From NCBI GenBank assembly GCA_902563105.1, contig CACEVU010000003.1, positions 1 to 64,000 of the forward strand: DNA of 64,000 nucleotides. Reading direction: 5' to 3'. Every line of letters begins with the position of its first letter. The first letter of the stretch is position 1. The position numbers were made by a program, and so were the translations under genes. The notes under the pieces were generated by a model. That model saw only the letters and a list, made by a program, of their open reading frames with translations. It had not been told where the DNA came from and did no database searches. Origin of the DNA: an uncultured SAR86 cluster bacterium. Lineage in GTDB: Bacteria > Pseudomonadota > Gammaproteobacteria > Magnimaribacterales > AG-339-G14. Of the stretch, positions 18,220 through 31,989 are shown piece after piece.

Positions 18220-20107
18220 TGATACTTGCTAAATCTCCTTTGCTTTCTAACCAACTTTTTCTATCTGGAGCTCTTTTTTTAGAGAGCAACATATTGAACA
18301 TAGTCGTTGCACTATTTCCTTTTTCTAATTTAAGTTGCAGTAATTTTCTTACATCTTGAGACATTGTAGTTTCTTTAAGCTGAGAGGGATTCATTTCACC
18401 CAAACCTTTGAATCTTTGTATTTCAACTTTGGTTCTTTTATTTTGCGATGTGAGTTTTTTTACCAAGTCGTCTTTTTCTTTTTCATCCAGGGCATAATAA
18501 ATATCCTTACCTTGATCAATTCTGAATAAAGGAGGTTGTGCTACATATAATCTACCCTCCTCTACCAGAGGTCTGAAATGTTTGAGAAATAAAGCGCAAA
18601 TCAACGTTGCAATGTGTAGACCATCAGAATCTGCGTCTGCCAAGATACATATCTTGCCGTATCTCAGACCATCCAAGACTCTACATCCGGGTTGCAATCC
18701 AATTGCCATCCCAATATCTTTTACCTCTTGCGATTGGTTTACCGCATCGGTATCAACTTCCCAAGTGTTTAAAATTTTACCTTTTAAAGCCATAACAGCT
18801 TGGAAGTTTCTATCCCTAGCTTGTTTCGCCGAACCACCTGCAGAATCTCCTTCTACTAAAAACAACTCGGTTTCTTCATAATTAGATGAAACGCAATCAG
18901 AAAGTTTTCCTGGAAGAGTTACTCCTTTTGTAACTTTTTTTCTCTCTATAGATTTGCTTTCCTTGACTCTTTTTTGTGCGTTATCAATTGCAATATTAGC
19001 AATTCTCTCAGCGAGCTCTGTTTCCTTATTTAGCCAAATGGCAAAAGCATCTCTTGTAATATTCGCTGCAATAGTTTGAAAGTCCTTCGAAGAAAGTTTT
19101 TCTTTGGTCTGTCCAGAAAATTGCGGGTCTTTTAGTTTTGCGGAAAGAACATAAGAAGCATTTTTCCAAACATCTTCCGCAGTAACTTTTACACCTTTGG
19201 GAATTAAATTTCGATATTCACAAAACTCTTTTAAGGCATCGGTTATTCCAGTTCGCATACCAGCAACATGCGTGCCGCCTTGAATGGTAGGAATTAGGTT
19301 CACATAGCTTTCAGTAATGCTTTCCTGATCTCTTAATTCCCAAGCCACTGCCCAAGCAAGTGAGTTTTCCTCATCCTCGAACTTTCCTTCGATTGGTTCA
19401 TCAGGTAGATATTCGCCTTCGCCTAGTGAAGTACTTAAATATTTTCCAAGCCCATCAACGAAACACCACTCTTCTTTTGTCATGTTTACCTCATCCTTAA
19501 ATTTTATTTTAAGACCTGGACACAGAACGGCTTTGGCTTTTAATGAGTTGGAAAGGTATTTTCCAGAAATTTTTTCGGTATCAAAAAATGATGGATCGGC
19601 TTTGAATAAAATTTTTGTTCCTGAATTTCTTTGTCCAACACTATCTATAACCTTTAGATCCTTTTTCTTTAAGCTATCTTTAAATTTAATTTCATACTTT
19701 TTTCCGTCTCGTTTAATTTCCGCATCAAGAAAAGTCGAAAGAGCATTTACAACTGAAACACCAACCCCGTGAAGGCCGCCAGAAAAAACATAATCTTTGT
19801 TTGAAAACTTAGCCCCTGCATGCAATCTTGAAAAAATTAATTCCACACCTGGTACTTTTTCTTCAGGATGAATATCAACCGGCATACCTCTGCCATCATC
19901 TTCAACAGATACGGAAAAATCTTTATTTAAAACAACTGAAATTTCTTTTGCATGACCAGCCAGAGCCTCATCCACACTGTTATCAATCACTTCCATCACC
20001 AAGTGATTGGGGCTGGTTGTATCGGTATACATTCCAGGCCTTTTTCTAACGGGCTCTAGACCCGAAAGCACCTCAATGGATTCAGATGTGTAGTCTCTAT
20101 TAGCCAA
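18212..20107 (-). CDS. parE: DNA topoisomerase IV subunit B
   Basis: ATPase subunit of topoisomerase IV. 631 residues, the ParE length (GyrB is about 800). GHKL ATP site [14 protein letters not shown] and DDGRGMPV, then [15 protein letters not shown]. The TOPRIM domain has [18 protein letters not shown] and the Mg-binding [13 protein letters not shown]-terminal [14 protein letters not shown]. It sits 2 nt after the peroxiredoxin gene in one operon with thiC upstream and parC downstream. Confidence 0.95.
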   Translation of the reverse strand: MANRDYTSESIEVLSGLEPVRKRPGMYTDTTSPNHLVMEVIDNSVDEALAGHAKEISVVLNKDFSVSVEDDGRGMPVDIHPEEKVPGVELIFSRLHAGAKFSNKDYVFSGGLHGVGVSVVNALSTFLDAEIKRDGKKYEIKFKDSLKKKDLKVIDSVGQRNSGTKILFKADPSFFDTEKISGKYLSNSLKAKAVLCPGLKIKFKDEVNMTKEEWCFVDGLGKYLSTSLGEGEYLPDEPIEGKFEDEENSLAWAVAWELRDQESITESYVNLIPTIQGGTHVAGMRTGITDALKEFCEYRNLIPKGVKVTAEDVWKNASYVLSAKLKDPQFSGQTKEKLSSKDFQTIAANITRDAFAIWLNKETELAERIANIAIDNAQKRVKESKSIERKKVTKGVTLPGKLSDCVSSNYEETELFLVEGDSAGGSAKQARDRNFQAVMALKGKILNTWEVDTDAVNQSQEVKDIGMAIGLQPGCRVLDGLRYGKICILADADSDGLHIATLICALFLKHFRPLVEEGRLYVAQPPLFRIDQGKDIYYALDEKEKDDLVKKLTSQNKRTKVEIQRFKGLGEMNPSQLKETTMSQDVRKLLQLKLEKGNSATTMFNMLLSKKRAPDRKSWLESKGDLASINE

Positions 20108-20109
20108 GC

Positions 20110-20586
20110 TTATAAGTGTTCTAGAATATTTTCTGCACTACTTACTTCAAATGCACCGCCTTTTTCTGCAAGTAAGCAATTTATCTTTCCGTCTTCGACG
20201 ATAGCAGCATATCTCGAGGATACTTTCCCAAGACCAAAGCCGCTTCCGTCCATAATAAGTCCCATACTTTCTGTGAATTCGCAGTTTCCGTCTGACAACA
20301 TAGTGATATTATCTGCGTTTAAATTTTTTCCCCAAGCATCCATAACCCAAGGATTGGTTACCGAAATACAAATTATTTCATCTACTCCTTTAGCAAGAAT
20401 TTCATCTGCTTTTTCAATAAATCCAGGGACATGATTTAACGAACAAGTAGGTGTAAACGCTCCAGGAACACCAATAAGAACTAACTTCTTATCTTTGGAG
20501 TATTCGTTTAATTGAATAGAATCGATGCCTTCAAATCCTAGTTTTCTTAGAGTAGCATCTGAAATTTGATCGCCTTGGTGTTTCAT
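20110..20586 (-). CDS. Prx5-type peroxiredoxin
   Basis: Reduces hydrogen or organic peroxides with a peroxidatic cysteine. 158 residues. The active site GAFTPTCSLNHVPGF has Cys48, preceded by Pro41, Thr45 and Pro46 of the conserved PxxxTxxC motif. VTNPWVMDAWGK is typical of the Prx5/hybrid-peroxiredoxin group, which takes electrons from glutaredoxin or thioredoxin. Further cysteines (74, 105, 138) could resolve, but no canonical partner is obvious. Located between thiC and parE in one operon, a placement with no clear functional logic. Confidence 0.88.
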   Translation of the reverse strand: MKHQGDQISDATLRKLGFEGIDSIQLNEYSKDKKLVLIGVPGAFTPTCSLNHVPGFIEKADEILAKGVDEIICISVTNPWVMDAWGKNLNADNITMLSDGNCEFTESMGLIMDGSGFGLGKVSSRYAAIVEDGKINCLLAEKGGAFEVSSAENILEHL

Positions 20587-20588
20587 CT

Positions 20589-22346
<1,758 letters not shown>

Positions 22347-22404
22347 TTAATTCTTTATTTTAATGGTAAAAAAGCTTACAAAAAATTATCATATATTTTC
22401 TAAA

Positions 22405-22410
22405 CATAAT
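22405..22410 (+). promoter_or_regulatory. Candidate -10 box for the tolC-like gene
   Basis: CATAAT, a 5/6 match to TATAAT, lies 21 nt before the TTG at 22432. A start site near 22417 would leave a leader holding GGAG at 22422-22425. This fits translation from the TTG rather than from the ATG at 22363. Confidence 0.4.
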
Positions 22411-22431
22411 GTAACTCAAGCGGAGCTTCTT

Positions 22432-23787
22432 TTGGAAAAATTTGTGTCATTTTTAATATCTTTATCGTTTTTATTTTTAAGCTCATTTTCATATTCAGCC
22501 ACATTGGCTGACGTCTATGAGTTAGCGCTTACCAATGATCCGCAATTAAAAATAGACGAAGCAACCTTCAATGCCGATAAAGAAATTAAAAATAAAGCTA
22601 TGTCAGGACTATTGCCAAAACTCTCCCTTCGAGCAGGGACTACCTGGAATGAAAATAAAAATACTGAATCAAATGAATCATTGTTTACCAACACACAAGG
22701 CAGTAATTCTAATTTTTATTCCGCGAATTTAATTCAGCCTATTTTTAGAGTCGATACTTGGTTTCAATTTTCCCAAGGAAAAGCTCTAGGGGAAGCAGCT
22801 GAAGCAAAATTTGCTCTTTCTCAACAAGAAACAATTATCAGAATTTCAAATGTCTATTTTTCGCTTTTAAAGGCAAAGAAAAATCTTGAGGTAGCGCGTC
22901 TTGAAGAGCAATCTATAAAAAAACAAAGAGATAGAACAAAAAGACTCTTCGAAGAAGGGGTATCGTCAAAATCTGAATTTCAAGAAGCTCAAGCATTCTA
23001 TGATCTAGCTAAGGTTTCAAAAATAGTCTCTGAAGGAGAATTGGAGTTTGCTAGAGAAGCTATGATTTCTATCATTGGCGATGCTCCAGAAATTAAAGAT
23101 CTCAATGAAGATTTTCCAATAAGCAAACCTGATCCAGTGGAGCAAGATCAGTGGGCTCAACTTGCCCTGACAAATAGTTACACCTTGAAAGCTTCAAGAT
23201 TTAATTCAACTGCTGCCAAGAAAAATTCTCAAGCAAAACTTGCCTCCCATTTCCCCGATATAGATTTGGTGGCGAGCATTACGCAAAATAATTCCAGAGG
23301 TATAGTCGGTTTTAATCCTGCAGCTGATCCTGCTGTTATATACGGACCAAATGGAATAGAACAAACTAGATACAGCCTAGAATTCAATTGGCCTATAGTC
23401 ACCGGTGGCCTTCTTCACGCGGAAAGAAGAGAAGCCAAGGCTTTAGCAGAACAAGCGAATCAGCAGGAACGTCTTACTGAAAGATACGTGATAAGAGATG
23501 TAAAAACTAAATTCACTTCTGTGTTAACAAATCTCGCCAATGTAAATGCTAGAAAAGCTTCTCTGAAATCGTCAAACTTTGCTCTAAAAGCCACGATGGT
23601 AGGATATGAAGAAAATACAAGGAATATCGTTGACCTATTAAATGCCGAAAAAAATTTCTTTTCAGCACAAAGAGATCTTATTGCTGCTAAATATGATTAC
23701 ATCATCAGTACTTTAGAATTAAAACTTGCTTCAGGAATTTTATCGCCAGTAGATATTTATGAAATCAGTGGTTATCTAGATAGTTAA
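22432..23787 (+). CDS. tolC: TolC-family outer-membrane efflux protein
   Basis: Trimeric outer-membrane channel used by efflux pumps or type I secretion. The frame opens at ATG 22363 (474 residues), which would place the signal peptide core 24-46 residues in. I prefer TTG 22432 (451 residues): GGAG lies 6 nt upstream, a -10-like CATAAT is ahead of it, and the protein then begins with a normal signal peptide (MEKFVSFLISL, cleavage near YSA). The mature part starts TLADVYELALTNDPQL, the usual TolC opening, and repeats long coiled-coil segments. mutM follows with a 1-bp overlap. No pump genes are nearby. Confidence 0.82.
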   Translation: MEKFVSFLISLSFLFLSSFSYSATLADVYELALTNDPQLKIDEATFNADKEIKNKAMSGLLPKLSLRAGTTWNENKNTESNESLFTNTQGSNSNFYSANLIQPIFRVDTWFQFSQGKALGEAAEAKFALSQQETIIRISNVYFSLLKAKKNLEVARLEEQSIKKQRDRTKRLFEEGVSSKSEFQEAQAFYDLAKVSKIVSEGELEFAREAMISIIGDAPEIKDLNEDFPISKPDPVEQDQWAQLALTNSYTLKASRFNSTAAKKNSQAKLASHFPDIDLVASITQNNSRGIVGFNPAADPAVIYGPNGIEQTRYSLEFNWPIVTGGLLHAERREAKALAEQANQQERLTERYVIRDVKTKFTSVLTNLANVNARKASLKSSNFALKATMVGYEENTRNIVDLLNAEKNFFSAQRDLIAAKYDYIISTLELKLASGILSPVDIYEISGYLDS

Positions 23788-24602
23788 TGCCAGAACTGCC
23801 TGAGGTTGAAACAACTCTAAGGGGAATAGAAAAAAAAATTCTCGATAAAAAAATTATCTCTTTCGTATCACGCGAAAAGAAGTTGCGTTGGATTATACCT
23901 ACCAACATAGATAAGTTGGTTAAAGGCAAAAAAATTAATAATGCTTTTAGACGAGGCAAATACATAATTTTTCAACTAAACGAATGTGCCTTAATCATTC
24001 ATTTAGGGATGTCTGGCAAGTTAAGAGTATTCAACAAAAAAGTACCTCCGAAGAAACATGAGCATTGGGATTTAAATTTTTCCGATAACTGGACTTTGCG
24101 ATATACCGATATCAGAAAGTTTGGCGTTTTGGATTTAACCAAGCAAAATCCTCTGGAACATAGATTATTAAAAGACCTTGGCCCAGAACCGCTGGGTAAT
24201 AGTTTCAATGGACTTTATTTATTTGAAAAATCTAGAAAAAAATCTGTTGCAGTCAAACAATTCATTATGAATGCAAAAATTGTTGTTGGTGTTGGAAATA
24301 TTTATGCAAACGAAGCCTTATTTAAGGCAGGCATAAGGCCTACCAGGCAAGCAGGCAAAGTAACTAAAAATCAATATGAAATATTATCTTCTAAAATTGT
24401 TGAAGTATTGAAAGAGGCAATTACTGAAGGAGGAACAACTCTGAAGGACTATAGTAATGCGGAAGAGGCTCCAGGGTATTTCAAGAAAAAGTTAGAAGTT
24501 TATGGCAGAGGAAAGCAAGAGTGCTTTAATTGTAAAAAAGAATTGAAAGAAATTAGACTAGGAAATAGATCAACCGTTTATTGTATAAATTGCCAGAGCT
24601 AA
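23787..24602 (+). CDS. mutM: Formamidopyrimidine-DNA glycosylase
   Basis: Excises 8-oxoguanine and formamidopyrimidines. 271 residues. N-terminal [12 protein letters not shown] gives the catalytic proline and Glu3. The helix-two-turn-helix segment has [15 protein letters not shown] complete C-terminal zinc finger is formed by CFNCKKEL and VYCINCQS. The start TAATG is coupled to the tolC-like gene; its stop shares 4 bp with the convergent coaD stop (CTAA). Distinguished from Nei by PELPE and NIYANE. Confidence 0.95.
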   Translation: MPELPEVETTLRGIEKKILDKKIISFVSREKKLRWIIPTNIDKLVKGKKINNAFRRGKYIIFQLNECALIIHLGMSGKLRVFNKKVPPKKHEHWDLNFSDNWTLRYTDIRKFGVLDLTKQNPLEHRLLKDLGPEPLGNSFNGLYLFEKSRKKSVAVKQFIMNAKIVVGVGNIYANEALFKAGIRPTRQAGKVTKNQYEILSSKIVEVLKEAITEGGTTLKDYSNAEEAPGYFKKKLEVYGRGKQECFNCKKELKEIRLGNRSTVYCINCQS

Positions 24603-25075
24603 AATTTCTTTTTCATTTCTTCCAAAGAAATAGGATCTACAAAAGAAGAGACATCACCACCCATTTTACAAATTTCTTTCACTAAACTTGAGCTGACAAA
24701 ACTATATTCGGTTACTGGAGTAAGAAATACGCTTTCTAATTCTGGCATCATAGCTCGATTCATATTTGCTAATTGAAACTCGTATTCAAAATCGGCTACA
24801 ACTCGAAGTCCTCTTATCAAAATGGTAGCGTCATTGTCTTTAGCCAAATCAACAAGCAATCCAGAGAATCCAACAATTTCAACTTGATCGTTTCCTTCAA
24901 AGATTCTTTTTGAAATATCTATTCTTTCTTCTAGATTGAAAAGAGGATTTTTTGCTTCACTTGCAGCAATTGCAACAACAACTTTGTCAAAAAGTTTGCA
25001 AGCTCTCTCAACTAGATCGATATGACCTTTGGTGATTGGGTCGAAAGTTCCAGGGTAGATGGCTTTTTGAGACAT
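24599..25075 (-). CDS. coaD: Phosphopantetheine adenylyltransferase
   Basis: Fourth step of coenzyme A synthesis, transferring AMP to 4'-phosphopantetheine. 158 residues. The N-terminal [17 protein letters not shown] holds the TxGH motif, [12 protein letters not shown] binds substrate, and [12 protein letters not shown] is the ISSS-type ATP motif. Monocistronic, with a perfect TATAAT 6 nt before the ATG. This short gene is separated from katG by a strong hairpin terminator. Confidence 0.95.
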   Translation of the reverse strand: MSQKAIYPGTFDPITKGHIDLVERACKLFDKVVVAIAASEAKNPLFNLEERIDISKRIFEGNDQVEIVGFSGLLVDLAKDNDATILIRGLRVVADFEYEFQLANMNRAMMPELESVFLTPVTEYSFVSSSLVKEICKMGGDVSSFVDPISLEEMKKKF

Positions 25076-25081
25076 AAGAAC

Positions 25082-25087
25082 ATTATA
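25082..25087 (-). promoter_or_regulatory. -10 box of coaD (leaderless spacing)
   Basis: Perfect TATAAT on the minus strand, 6 nt before the coaD ATG at 25075. It predicts transcription starting at the ATG itself. It lies downstream of the katG terminator, so coaD has its own promoter. Confidence 0.6.
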
Positions 25088-25120
25088 TTCTATTTAAAAG
25101 CCAGGTAGAACTTTCGACCA

Positions 25121-27271
<2,151 letters not shown>

Positions 27272-27301
27272 CTATTTCACCTCATATAAAAATAAATTCT
27301 C

Positions 27302-27341
27302 TACATATTAAACTATCTTTTGATGTATTGTTAAATATGTA
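27302..27341. promoter_or_regulatory. Candidate OxyR operator between katG and oxyR
   Basis: An inverted repeat, TACATATT (27302-27309) and AATATGTA (27334-27341), has arm centres 32 bp apart, about three helical turns. Between the arms are CTATC and GATGTATT. It lies just upstream of the likely katG -10 region. The extent fits an OxyR tetramer footprint, but the classical ATAG/CTAT spacing is not clearly met. Confidence 0.4.
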
Positions 27342-27362
27342 TATTTCTTATTTAATGTTTTA

Positions 27363-27368
27363 TAAAAT
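27363..27368 (+). promoter_or_regulatory. -10 box of oxyR
   Basis: TAAAAT, 5/6 match, 9 nt before the oxyR ATG at 27378. The predicted leader is about 3 nt. No Shine-Dalgarno motif is present. Confidence 0.4.
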
Positions 27369-27377
27369 CGAACATAC

Positions 27378-28280
27378 ATGGTTAGTATAAAACAAATAAA
27401 TTATGCTCTCGCAGTTGAGAAAGAAATGCACTTCAAGAATGCTGCAGACAGATGTTACGTTTCAGCATCAACCTTGAGCAACGCTATATCTGAAATGGAG
27501 AAACAATTAGGTTTTGAAATATTTGAGAGAAATAACAAAAAGGTAATTGTCACAAAATTAGGTAAAGAGATTTTACGAAAATACAAAAATATAAAATTAC
27601 AACTTGAAGACATCCAAAAAATTTCAGAGAATAATTCTCAACCACTTTCTCACCCAATATCCTTGGGGATAATTCCGACTATCAGTCCTTTTTTAATGCC
27701 TCTGGCAATTAAGTCGTTAAGTTATAAATTTCCTAAATTAAATTTAAAAATATCGGAAGGCCAATCGAATGATCTTATCGAAAAAGTAAAAAATGGGGAT
27801 TTAGACATGGCTATTCTAGCTTTACCCTACAAACTTCAAGGATTGAAAGCGATAAAATTTTGGGCGGAAGACTTTTTTTGGGTTACAACAAAAGACGATC
27901 TTCGTTCAAAGGTGAGCGAAATTAAAGCCAATGATCTTGATAGATCTGAATTACTTCTATTGGAGGAAGGACATTGTTTAAAAGATCATATCCTTTCTGC
28001 ATGCAAAATGACAAAACAGCCAAGTAACATTTCTTTTAAGGCATCTTCTCTTAATACTTTAGTTCAATTTGTAAAAAGCGGGATGGGCACTACTCTGGTT
28101 CCAGAAATGGCTATTGAACAATTAATGGCTGGTAATCCAGATTTAAAAAATTTACATTTGAATGAATCTGGTCCTCACCGTGAAATAGCGATTGTGATTC
28201 GACAAAATTATGGGGGAACTCAAGATGTTCAGCTTCTTGGTTTGGAGCTAAAAAGGATACTTAAAGAGAATTCTTTGTAA
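27378..28280 (+). CDS. oxyR: Peroxide sensor, LysR-family OxyR
   Basis: Transcription factor activated by a peroxide-driven disulfide. 300 residues. N-terminal winged helix-turn-helix (about 1-60; HFKNAADRCYVSASTLS) and a periplasmic-binding-like sensor domain. GHCLKDHILSAC places Cys200 and Cys209 nine residues apart, exactly as the redox pair Cys199/Cys208 of E. coli OxyR. Divergent from katG, its expected target. The stop is 6 bp from the convergent corC stop. Confidence rests on the cysteine pair and the katG neighbour. Confidence 0.95.
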   Translation: MVSIKQINYALAVEKEMHFKNAADRCYVSASTLSNAISEMEKQLGFEIFERNNKKVIVTKLGKEILRKYKNIKLQLEDIQKISENNSQPLSHPISLGIIPTISPFLMPLAIKSLSYKFPKLNLKISEGQSNDLIEKVKNGDLDMAILALPYKLQGLKAIKFWAEDFFWVTTKDDLRSKVSEIKANDLDRSELLLLEEGHCLKDHILSACKMTKQPSNISFKASSLNTLVQFVKSGMGTTLVPEMAIEQLMAGNPDLKNLHLNESGPHREIAIVIRQNYGGTQDVQLLGLELKRILKENSL

Positions 28281-28286
28281 ATGAAT

Positions 28287-29171
28287 TTAACTTTCTAAGA
28301 CCTTAAGTCTAAGTTTTAAAATTTGTCTTTTATTCGCTGATAAAACTGTGAAGTGGAAATTTTGGATTTCTATCGAGTCATTTACTAAAGGAATTTTTCC
28401 AAATGCATTTAAAACTATACCCCCAATCGTATCAAAATCAGTAGCTTCAAACGAACTTAAGAATTTTTCATTAAAAGTATCTATTTCAGTTAGTGCTGAA
28501 ACATTAAATTCATTTTCTGTTAGTTGAATAATATCTTCCGATTCACTAATATCTGTTTCGTCTTTGATTTCCCCAACTATTTCTTCAAGTACATCCTCAA
28601 TAGTTACAATGCCACTTATTTCACCAAATTCATCGACAACAGCTGCCATATGACTACGGTTAGATTTAAATTCCTCTAAGAGAATATTTATCTTTTTACT
28701 TTCAGGAATAAAATTTATAGGCCTGATAATTTTATTTAAATCGAAATCTAAATTTGTTTCTTGGCCCAACAACCCAGGACCAAACTTTAAAAGGTCTTTA
28801 GCTAATAGAATCCCTTTTATCTTTTCTTGAGCTTCATCAAATACTGGGAATCTGGAATGTGCAGATTCTAAAATTCTAGGTAGAAATTCTTCAAGATTTT
28901 CAGTTTCTTTGATTGAGATAACTTGAATTTTGGGGACCATGACTTCTTTTACAGGCGTTGAGGAAAAATCAATTGTTTCCTCCATCATGTCTAAAACATC
29001 TTTTTCAATAAGATTATTTTCTTCTGCATCTCTTAGAACAGATGTAAGTTCATCTTGATTAGATGGTTTAAAGGAGATTCTTATATGAAAATCCCTAAAG
29101 AAAATTTTAAAGCGTTGTATCAAGCCCAACTTTTTAGGTTGAGCATTCATACTAGGAGGTTCTTCTTTCAT
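28287..29171 (-). CDS. corC: CorC-like CBS-domain protein (YbeX)
   Basis: 294 residues. A short cytoplasmic N-terminus, a CBS pair (about 75-195; VKEVMVPKIQVISI, VVDEFGEISGIVTIEDVLEEIVGEI) and a C-terminal CorC/HlyC domain (about 210-290). There is no membrane DUF21 domain, as in YbeX. Linked in E. coli to cobalt/magnesium export and to ribosome metabolism. Last gene of miaB-phoH-ybeY-corC; lnt, which usually follows, is not here. Confidence 0.9.
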   Translation of the reverse strand: MKEEPPSMNAQPKKLGLIQRFKIFFRDFHIRISFKPSNQDELTSVLRDAEENNLIEKDVLDMMEETIDFSSTPVKEVMVPKIQVISIKETENLEEFLPRILESAHSRFPVFDEAQEKIKGILLAKDLLKFGPGLLGQETNLDFDLNKIIRPINFIPESKKINILLEEFKSNRSHMAAVVDEFGEISGIVTIEDVLEEIVGEIKDETDISESEDIIQLTENEFNVSALTEIDTFNEKFLSSFEATDFDTIGGIVLNAFGKIPLVNDSIEIQNFHFTVLSANKRQILKLRLKVLES

Positions 29172-29174
29172 TAT

Positions 29175-29636
29175 TTAGTAAGGCCTTTCGCCTAAACAGC
29201 TGGAAATGATATCACTTTCTAGTTTTTCCATCTCTAATTGATCTTTTTTTTCTTTGTGATCAAACCCAAGAAGGTGAAGAACGCCATGCACTATCATATG
29301 TTTTAAACGAGTCTCAATAGCTTTTTTGTAAACCCTAGCCTCTCTTTCAATTTGTTTGATGCATATTGCTATTTCCCCGATTAGATTTGCTTCTTCATCA
29401 GGAAATTTCAGGTGATTTGTGAACGCAAGGACATTTGTAATACCTTTTTTTTTGTAAAATTTTTCATTTAAAAATTGGATTTCCTCTTCAGACGCATACT
29501 TAATATTAATTTGTTTATTTTCAAAACTCTCAAAGCCAGTTTTCTCAAGTACGAGATTTACTAGTTTTAAAATTTCCTCTTTCTTGAAAGCTTCTGGGAT
29601 TGTTTGATAGTGATCGTTTATAAGTTCAATCTTCAT
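29175..29636 (-). CDS. ybeY: Endoribonuclease YbeY
   Basis: Metal-dependent RNase for 16S rRNA 3'-end maturation and ribosome quality control. The zinc site HGVLHLLGFDH (H-x3-H-x5-H) is intact near the C-terminus. The frame opens at 29663, but I start at the ATG 29636 (MKIELINDHYQ, 153 residues), which cuts the phoH overlap to 11 bp and matches family N-termini. Between phoH and corC in the conserved order. Confidence 0.93.
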   Translation of the reverse strand: MKIELINDHYQTIPEAFKKEEILKLVNLVLEKTGFESFENKQINIKYASEEEIQFLNEKFYKKKGITNVLAFTNHLKFPDEEANLIGEIAICIKQIEREARVYKKAIETRLKHMIVHGVLHLLGFDHKEKKDQLEMEKLESDIISSCLGERPY

Positions 29637-30600
29637 GGTTTGAATTTGTTTCATAAGCTTCAATAATGCTTTGAACTAAGTTATGTCTCACAACGTCTTT
29701 AGAGTCGAAGTTAAAAAATGAAATTCCTTTTTGATCTTTGAGAATCTTAGCTGCATCTGCCAAACCAGACATTTTTTTTGAAGGCAGATCTATTTGAGTA
29801 ACATCGCCAGTAACCACAGCTTTGGAATTGAAGCCCAAACGAGTTAAAAACATTTTCATCTGCATTGAAGTACAGTTTTGCGCTTCGTCAAGTATTAGAA
29901 AAGCATCATTTAGTGTTCTGCCTCTCATGTAAGCTAAAGGCGCTAATTCAATATTTCCCCTTTCAATGAATTTATTAACAGTCTCAAATCCAAGCATTTC
30001 ATTTAAGGCGTCGTAAAGAGGTTGAAGATACGGATCTACTTTCTGGGCTAAATCTCCAGGTAAAAATCCTAATCTTTCTCCTGCTTCAACCAACGGTCTA
30101 GTTAAAATAATTTTATTTATCTTTCTTTGTATAAATAAGTTTACTGCCATTGCAACTGCTAAATATGTTTTACCTGTTCCAGCAGGTCCAATCCCGAATG
30201 AAATATCATGACTTGCTATAGATGCGATAAATTCCTCTTGAGATCTGTTGCGCGGAATAACTTCTAATTTAGGAGTCGATAAAGAAAAACCACTTTTAGA
30301 CTCTGATTTAAAACTCAAGTCTTTATCTTTTGGGTGATTCAATGCTTTTGAAATAAAAAAATGTATTTCTTTCGGCGAAATTTCTTTTGATTGATCGGCA
30401 AAACTAAACAATTCCTCAATTACATGTCGCCCCTTACTAATATTTAAGTCATCTCCTGATAATGAGAAAAGACTTCCTCTGTTTTTTATTTTTATAGATA
30501 GAGAATCTTCAATTTTTGAAAGGTTTGAATTTACTGGTCCACAAATTATTGAAAGTTTTTTTGAATCATCAGATTCAAGTTTGAATTTTAATTCAGACAT
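29626..30600 (-). CDS. phoH: PhoH-like ATPase (YbeZ)
   Basis: 324 residues. The Walker A motif GPAGTGKT spans 138-145; Walker B is FLILDEAQN, and RGRTLNDAF precedes it. An N-terminal KH-like region (about 1-75) is typical of the YbeZ group. It is a partner of YbeY in ribosome-related RNA processing; the direct activity is not settled. It lies 3 nt after miaB and overlaps ybeY. Confidence 0.93.
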   Translation of the reverse strand: MSELKFKLESDDSKKLSIICGPVNSNLSKIEDSLSIKIKNRGSLFSLSGDDLNISKGRHVIEELFSFADQSKEISPKEIHFFISKALNHPKDKDLSFKSESKSGFSLSTPKLEVIPRNRSQEEFIASIASHDISFGIGPAGTGKTYLAVAMAVNLFIQRKINKIILTRPLVEAGERLGFLPGDLAQKVDPYLQPLYDALNEMLGFETVNKFIERGNIELAPLAYMRGRTLNDAFLILDEAQNCTSMQMKMFLTRLGFNSKAVVTGDVTQIDLPSKKMSGLADAAKILKDQKGISFFNFDSKDVVRHNLVQSIIEAYETNSNHED

Positions 30601-30603
30601 AAA

Positions 30604-31935
30604 TTAGTTTATTGTTCCTCCTGTGAAATTACCTCTTAGAGAATTGGGTTTTGCCTCAACGATTTCTAAATTTATAAAGCTTCCTATGAAATTTTTTGAA
30701 GCAGAAAAATTTACGACTCTATTGTTTTCGGTCCTGCCCTGGAACTCCCCCGGATTTCTTTTTGAGATGTCTGTTACCAAGCATCTTTCTGAAGTGCCAA
30801 CCATTTTACGGCTTATCTGACTGGAATAATTATTTAATTTATTTTGAAGAATTCTCAACCTGTCTTTTTTTTCCTCTAAACTAACATCGTCTTCCATTTT
30901 AGCAGCTGGCGTATTTGGTCTGGGGCTGTAAATAAAGCTAAAAGATTCATCAAACTTTACTTCATCAATGATATCCAATGTCTCTTGAAAATCATCTTGA
31001 GTTTCGCCAGGAAAGCCAACTATGAAATCTGAAGAAAAACTTATATCTGGACGATTATTTTTAATACGATAAACCAAATCTAAGTAAGATTCTTTCGTGT
31101 ATCTTCTCCTCATTAATTTCAATATCCTATTTGAACCGCTTTGAACCGGAAGATGCACATGACTTACTAATTCTGGAACATCTAAATAAAGATCTACAAG
31201 GTCTTCTTTAAATTCAAATGGATGACTTGTTGTAAATCTAATACGATCTATATTTTTTATCATTGCTGCATCTCTAATTAATTCAGCTAAAGAAGATTTA
31301 TCTCCATTTTTTTCACCTTTAAAATTATTTACATTTTGACCAAGAAAGTTAATTTCTCTTACGCCTTGATTTGCTAACGCTGTTACTTCTTGCAAAATAT
31401 CGTTAAATGGTCTACTAACCTCGTGGCCTCTTGTGTGCGGAACCACACAGAAGGAGCAATATTTATTGCAGCCCTCTGCGATAGAAACAAATGCAGATGG
31501 TCCCTCAGCTTGCGGTTGAGGGAAATGATCGAATTTTTCAATCTTAGGAAAAGAAATATCAAGTTTTCTAGATCCGTCATTATAAGATTCTTCATATAAG
31601 TCAGGCAGTTTATGCAATGTTTGTGGGCCAAAAACAATATCTACCGCAGGAGCTCTTTTTGATATTGCCTCTCCTTCTTGACTTGCAACACAGCCGCCAA
31701 TAGCAATTTTTAAATTTGGATTTTTTTCTTTTAATGCTTTCCAACGACCAACTTGATGAAAAACTCTCTCTTGAGCTTTTTCTCTGATGGAGCATGTATT
31801 CAAAACAAGTAAGTCTGCAGCCGACTCGTCATTTGTAACTTCAAAATTACTTTTTTCACCAAGTAAATCTAGCATTTTGGCAGAATCGTATTCATTCATC
31901 TGACAACCATGCGTTTGTATAAAGACTTTCTTCAT
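30604..31935 (-). CDS. miaB: tRNA-2-methylthio-N6-dimethylallyladenosine synthase
   Basis: Radical-SAM methylthiotransferase acting on i6A37 of tRNAs. 443 residues. The N-terminal UPF0004 domain has GCQMNEYDS and the cysteines of the auxiliary cluster; the radical-SAM motif is [15 protein letters not shown]; a TRAM domain lies at the C-terminus. First gene of its operon. A TATAAT 18 nt upstream of the ATG marks a promoter in the 54-bp gap after orn. Confidence 0.95.
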   Translation of the reverse strand: MKKVFIQTHGCQMNEYDSAKMLDLLGEKSNFEVTNDESAADLLVLNTCSIREKAQERVFHQVGRWKALKEKNPNLKIAIGGCVASQEGEAISKRAPAVDIVFGPQTLHKLPDLYEESYNDGSRKLDISFPKIEKFDHFPQPQAEGPSAFVSIAEGCNKYCSFCVVPHTRGHEVSRPFNDILQEVTALANQGVREINFLGQNVNNFKGEKNGDKSSLAELIRDAAMIKNIDRIRFTTSHPFEFKEDLVDLYLDVPELVSHVHLPVQSGSNRILKLMRRRYTKESYLDLVYRIKNNRPDISFSSDFIVGFPGETQDDFQETLDIIDEVKFDESFSFIYSPRPNTPAAKMEDDVSLEEKKDRLRILQNKLNNYSSQISRKMVGTSERCLVTDISKRNPGEFQGRTENNRVVNFSASKNFIGSFINLEIVEAKPNSLRGNFTGGTIN

Positions 31936-31953
31936 ATCCTATTTGGGTGAGCA

Positions 31954-31959
31954 ATTATA
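31954..31959 (-). promoter_or_regulatory. -10 box of the miaB-phoH-ybeY-corC operon
   Basis: Perfect TATAAT on the minus strand, 18 nt before the miaB ATG. The predicted leader of about 12 nt contains AGGA only 1-3 nt from the ATG, which is too close for a normal Shine-Dalgarno site. Confidence 0.5.
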
Positions 31960-31989
31960 AAGAAAAAGAAAAAAGATACAGTAAAAAAA

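Noticed and set aside
22363-22431. ATG 22363 as the start of the tolC-like gene
   Set aside because: It leaves only 16 bp for two divergent promoters and puts 24 residues before the signal peptide; TTG 22432 fits better, though not proven.
27302-27341. Classical ATAG-N7-CTAT OxyR box
   Set aside because: I could not place four half-sites at the canonical spacing; only a looser inverted repeat is claimed.
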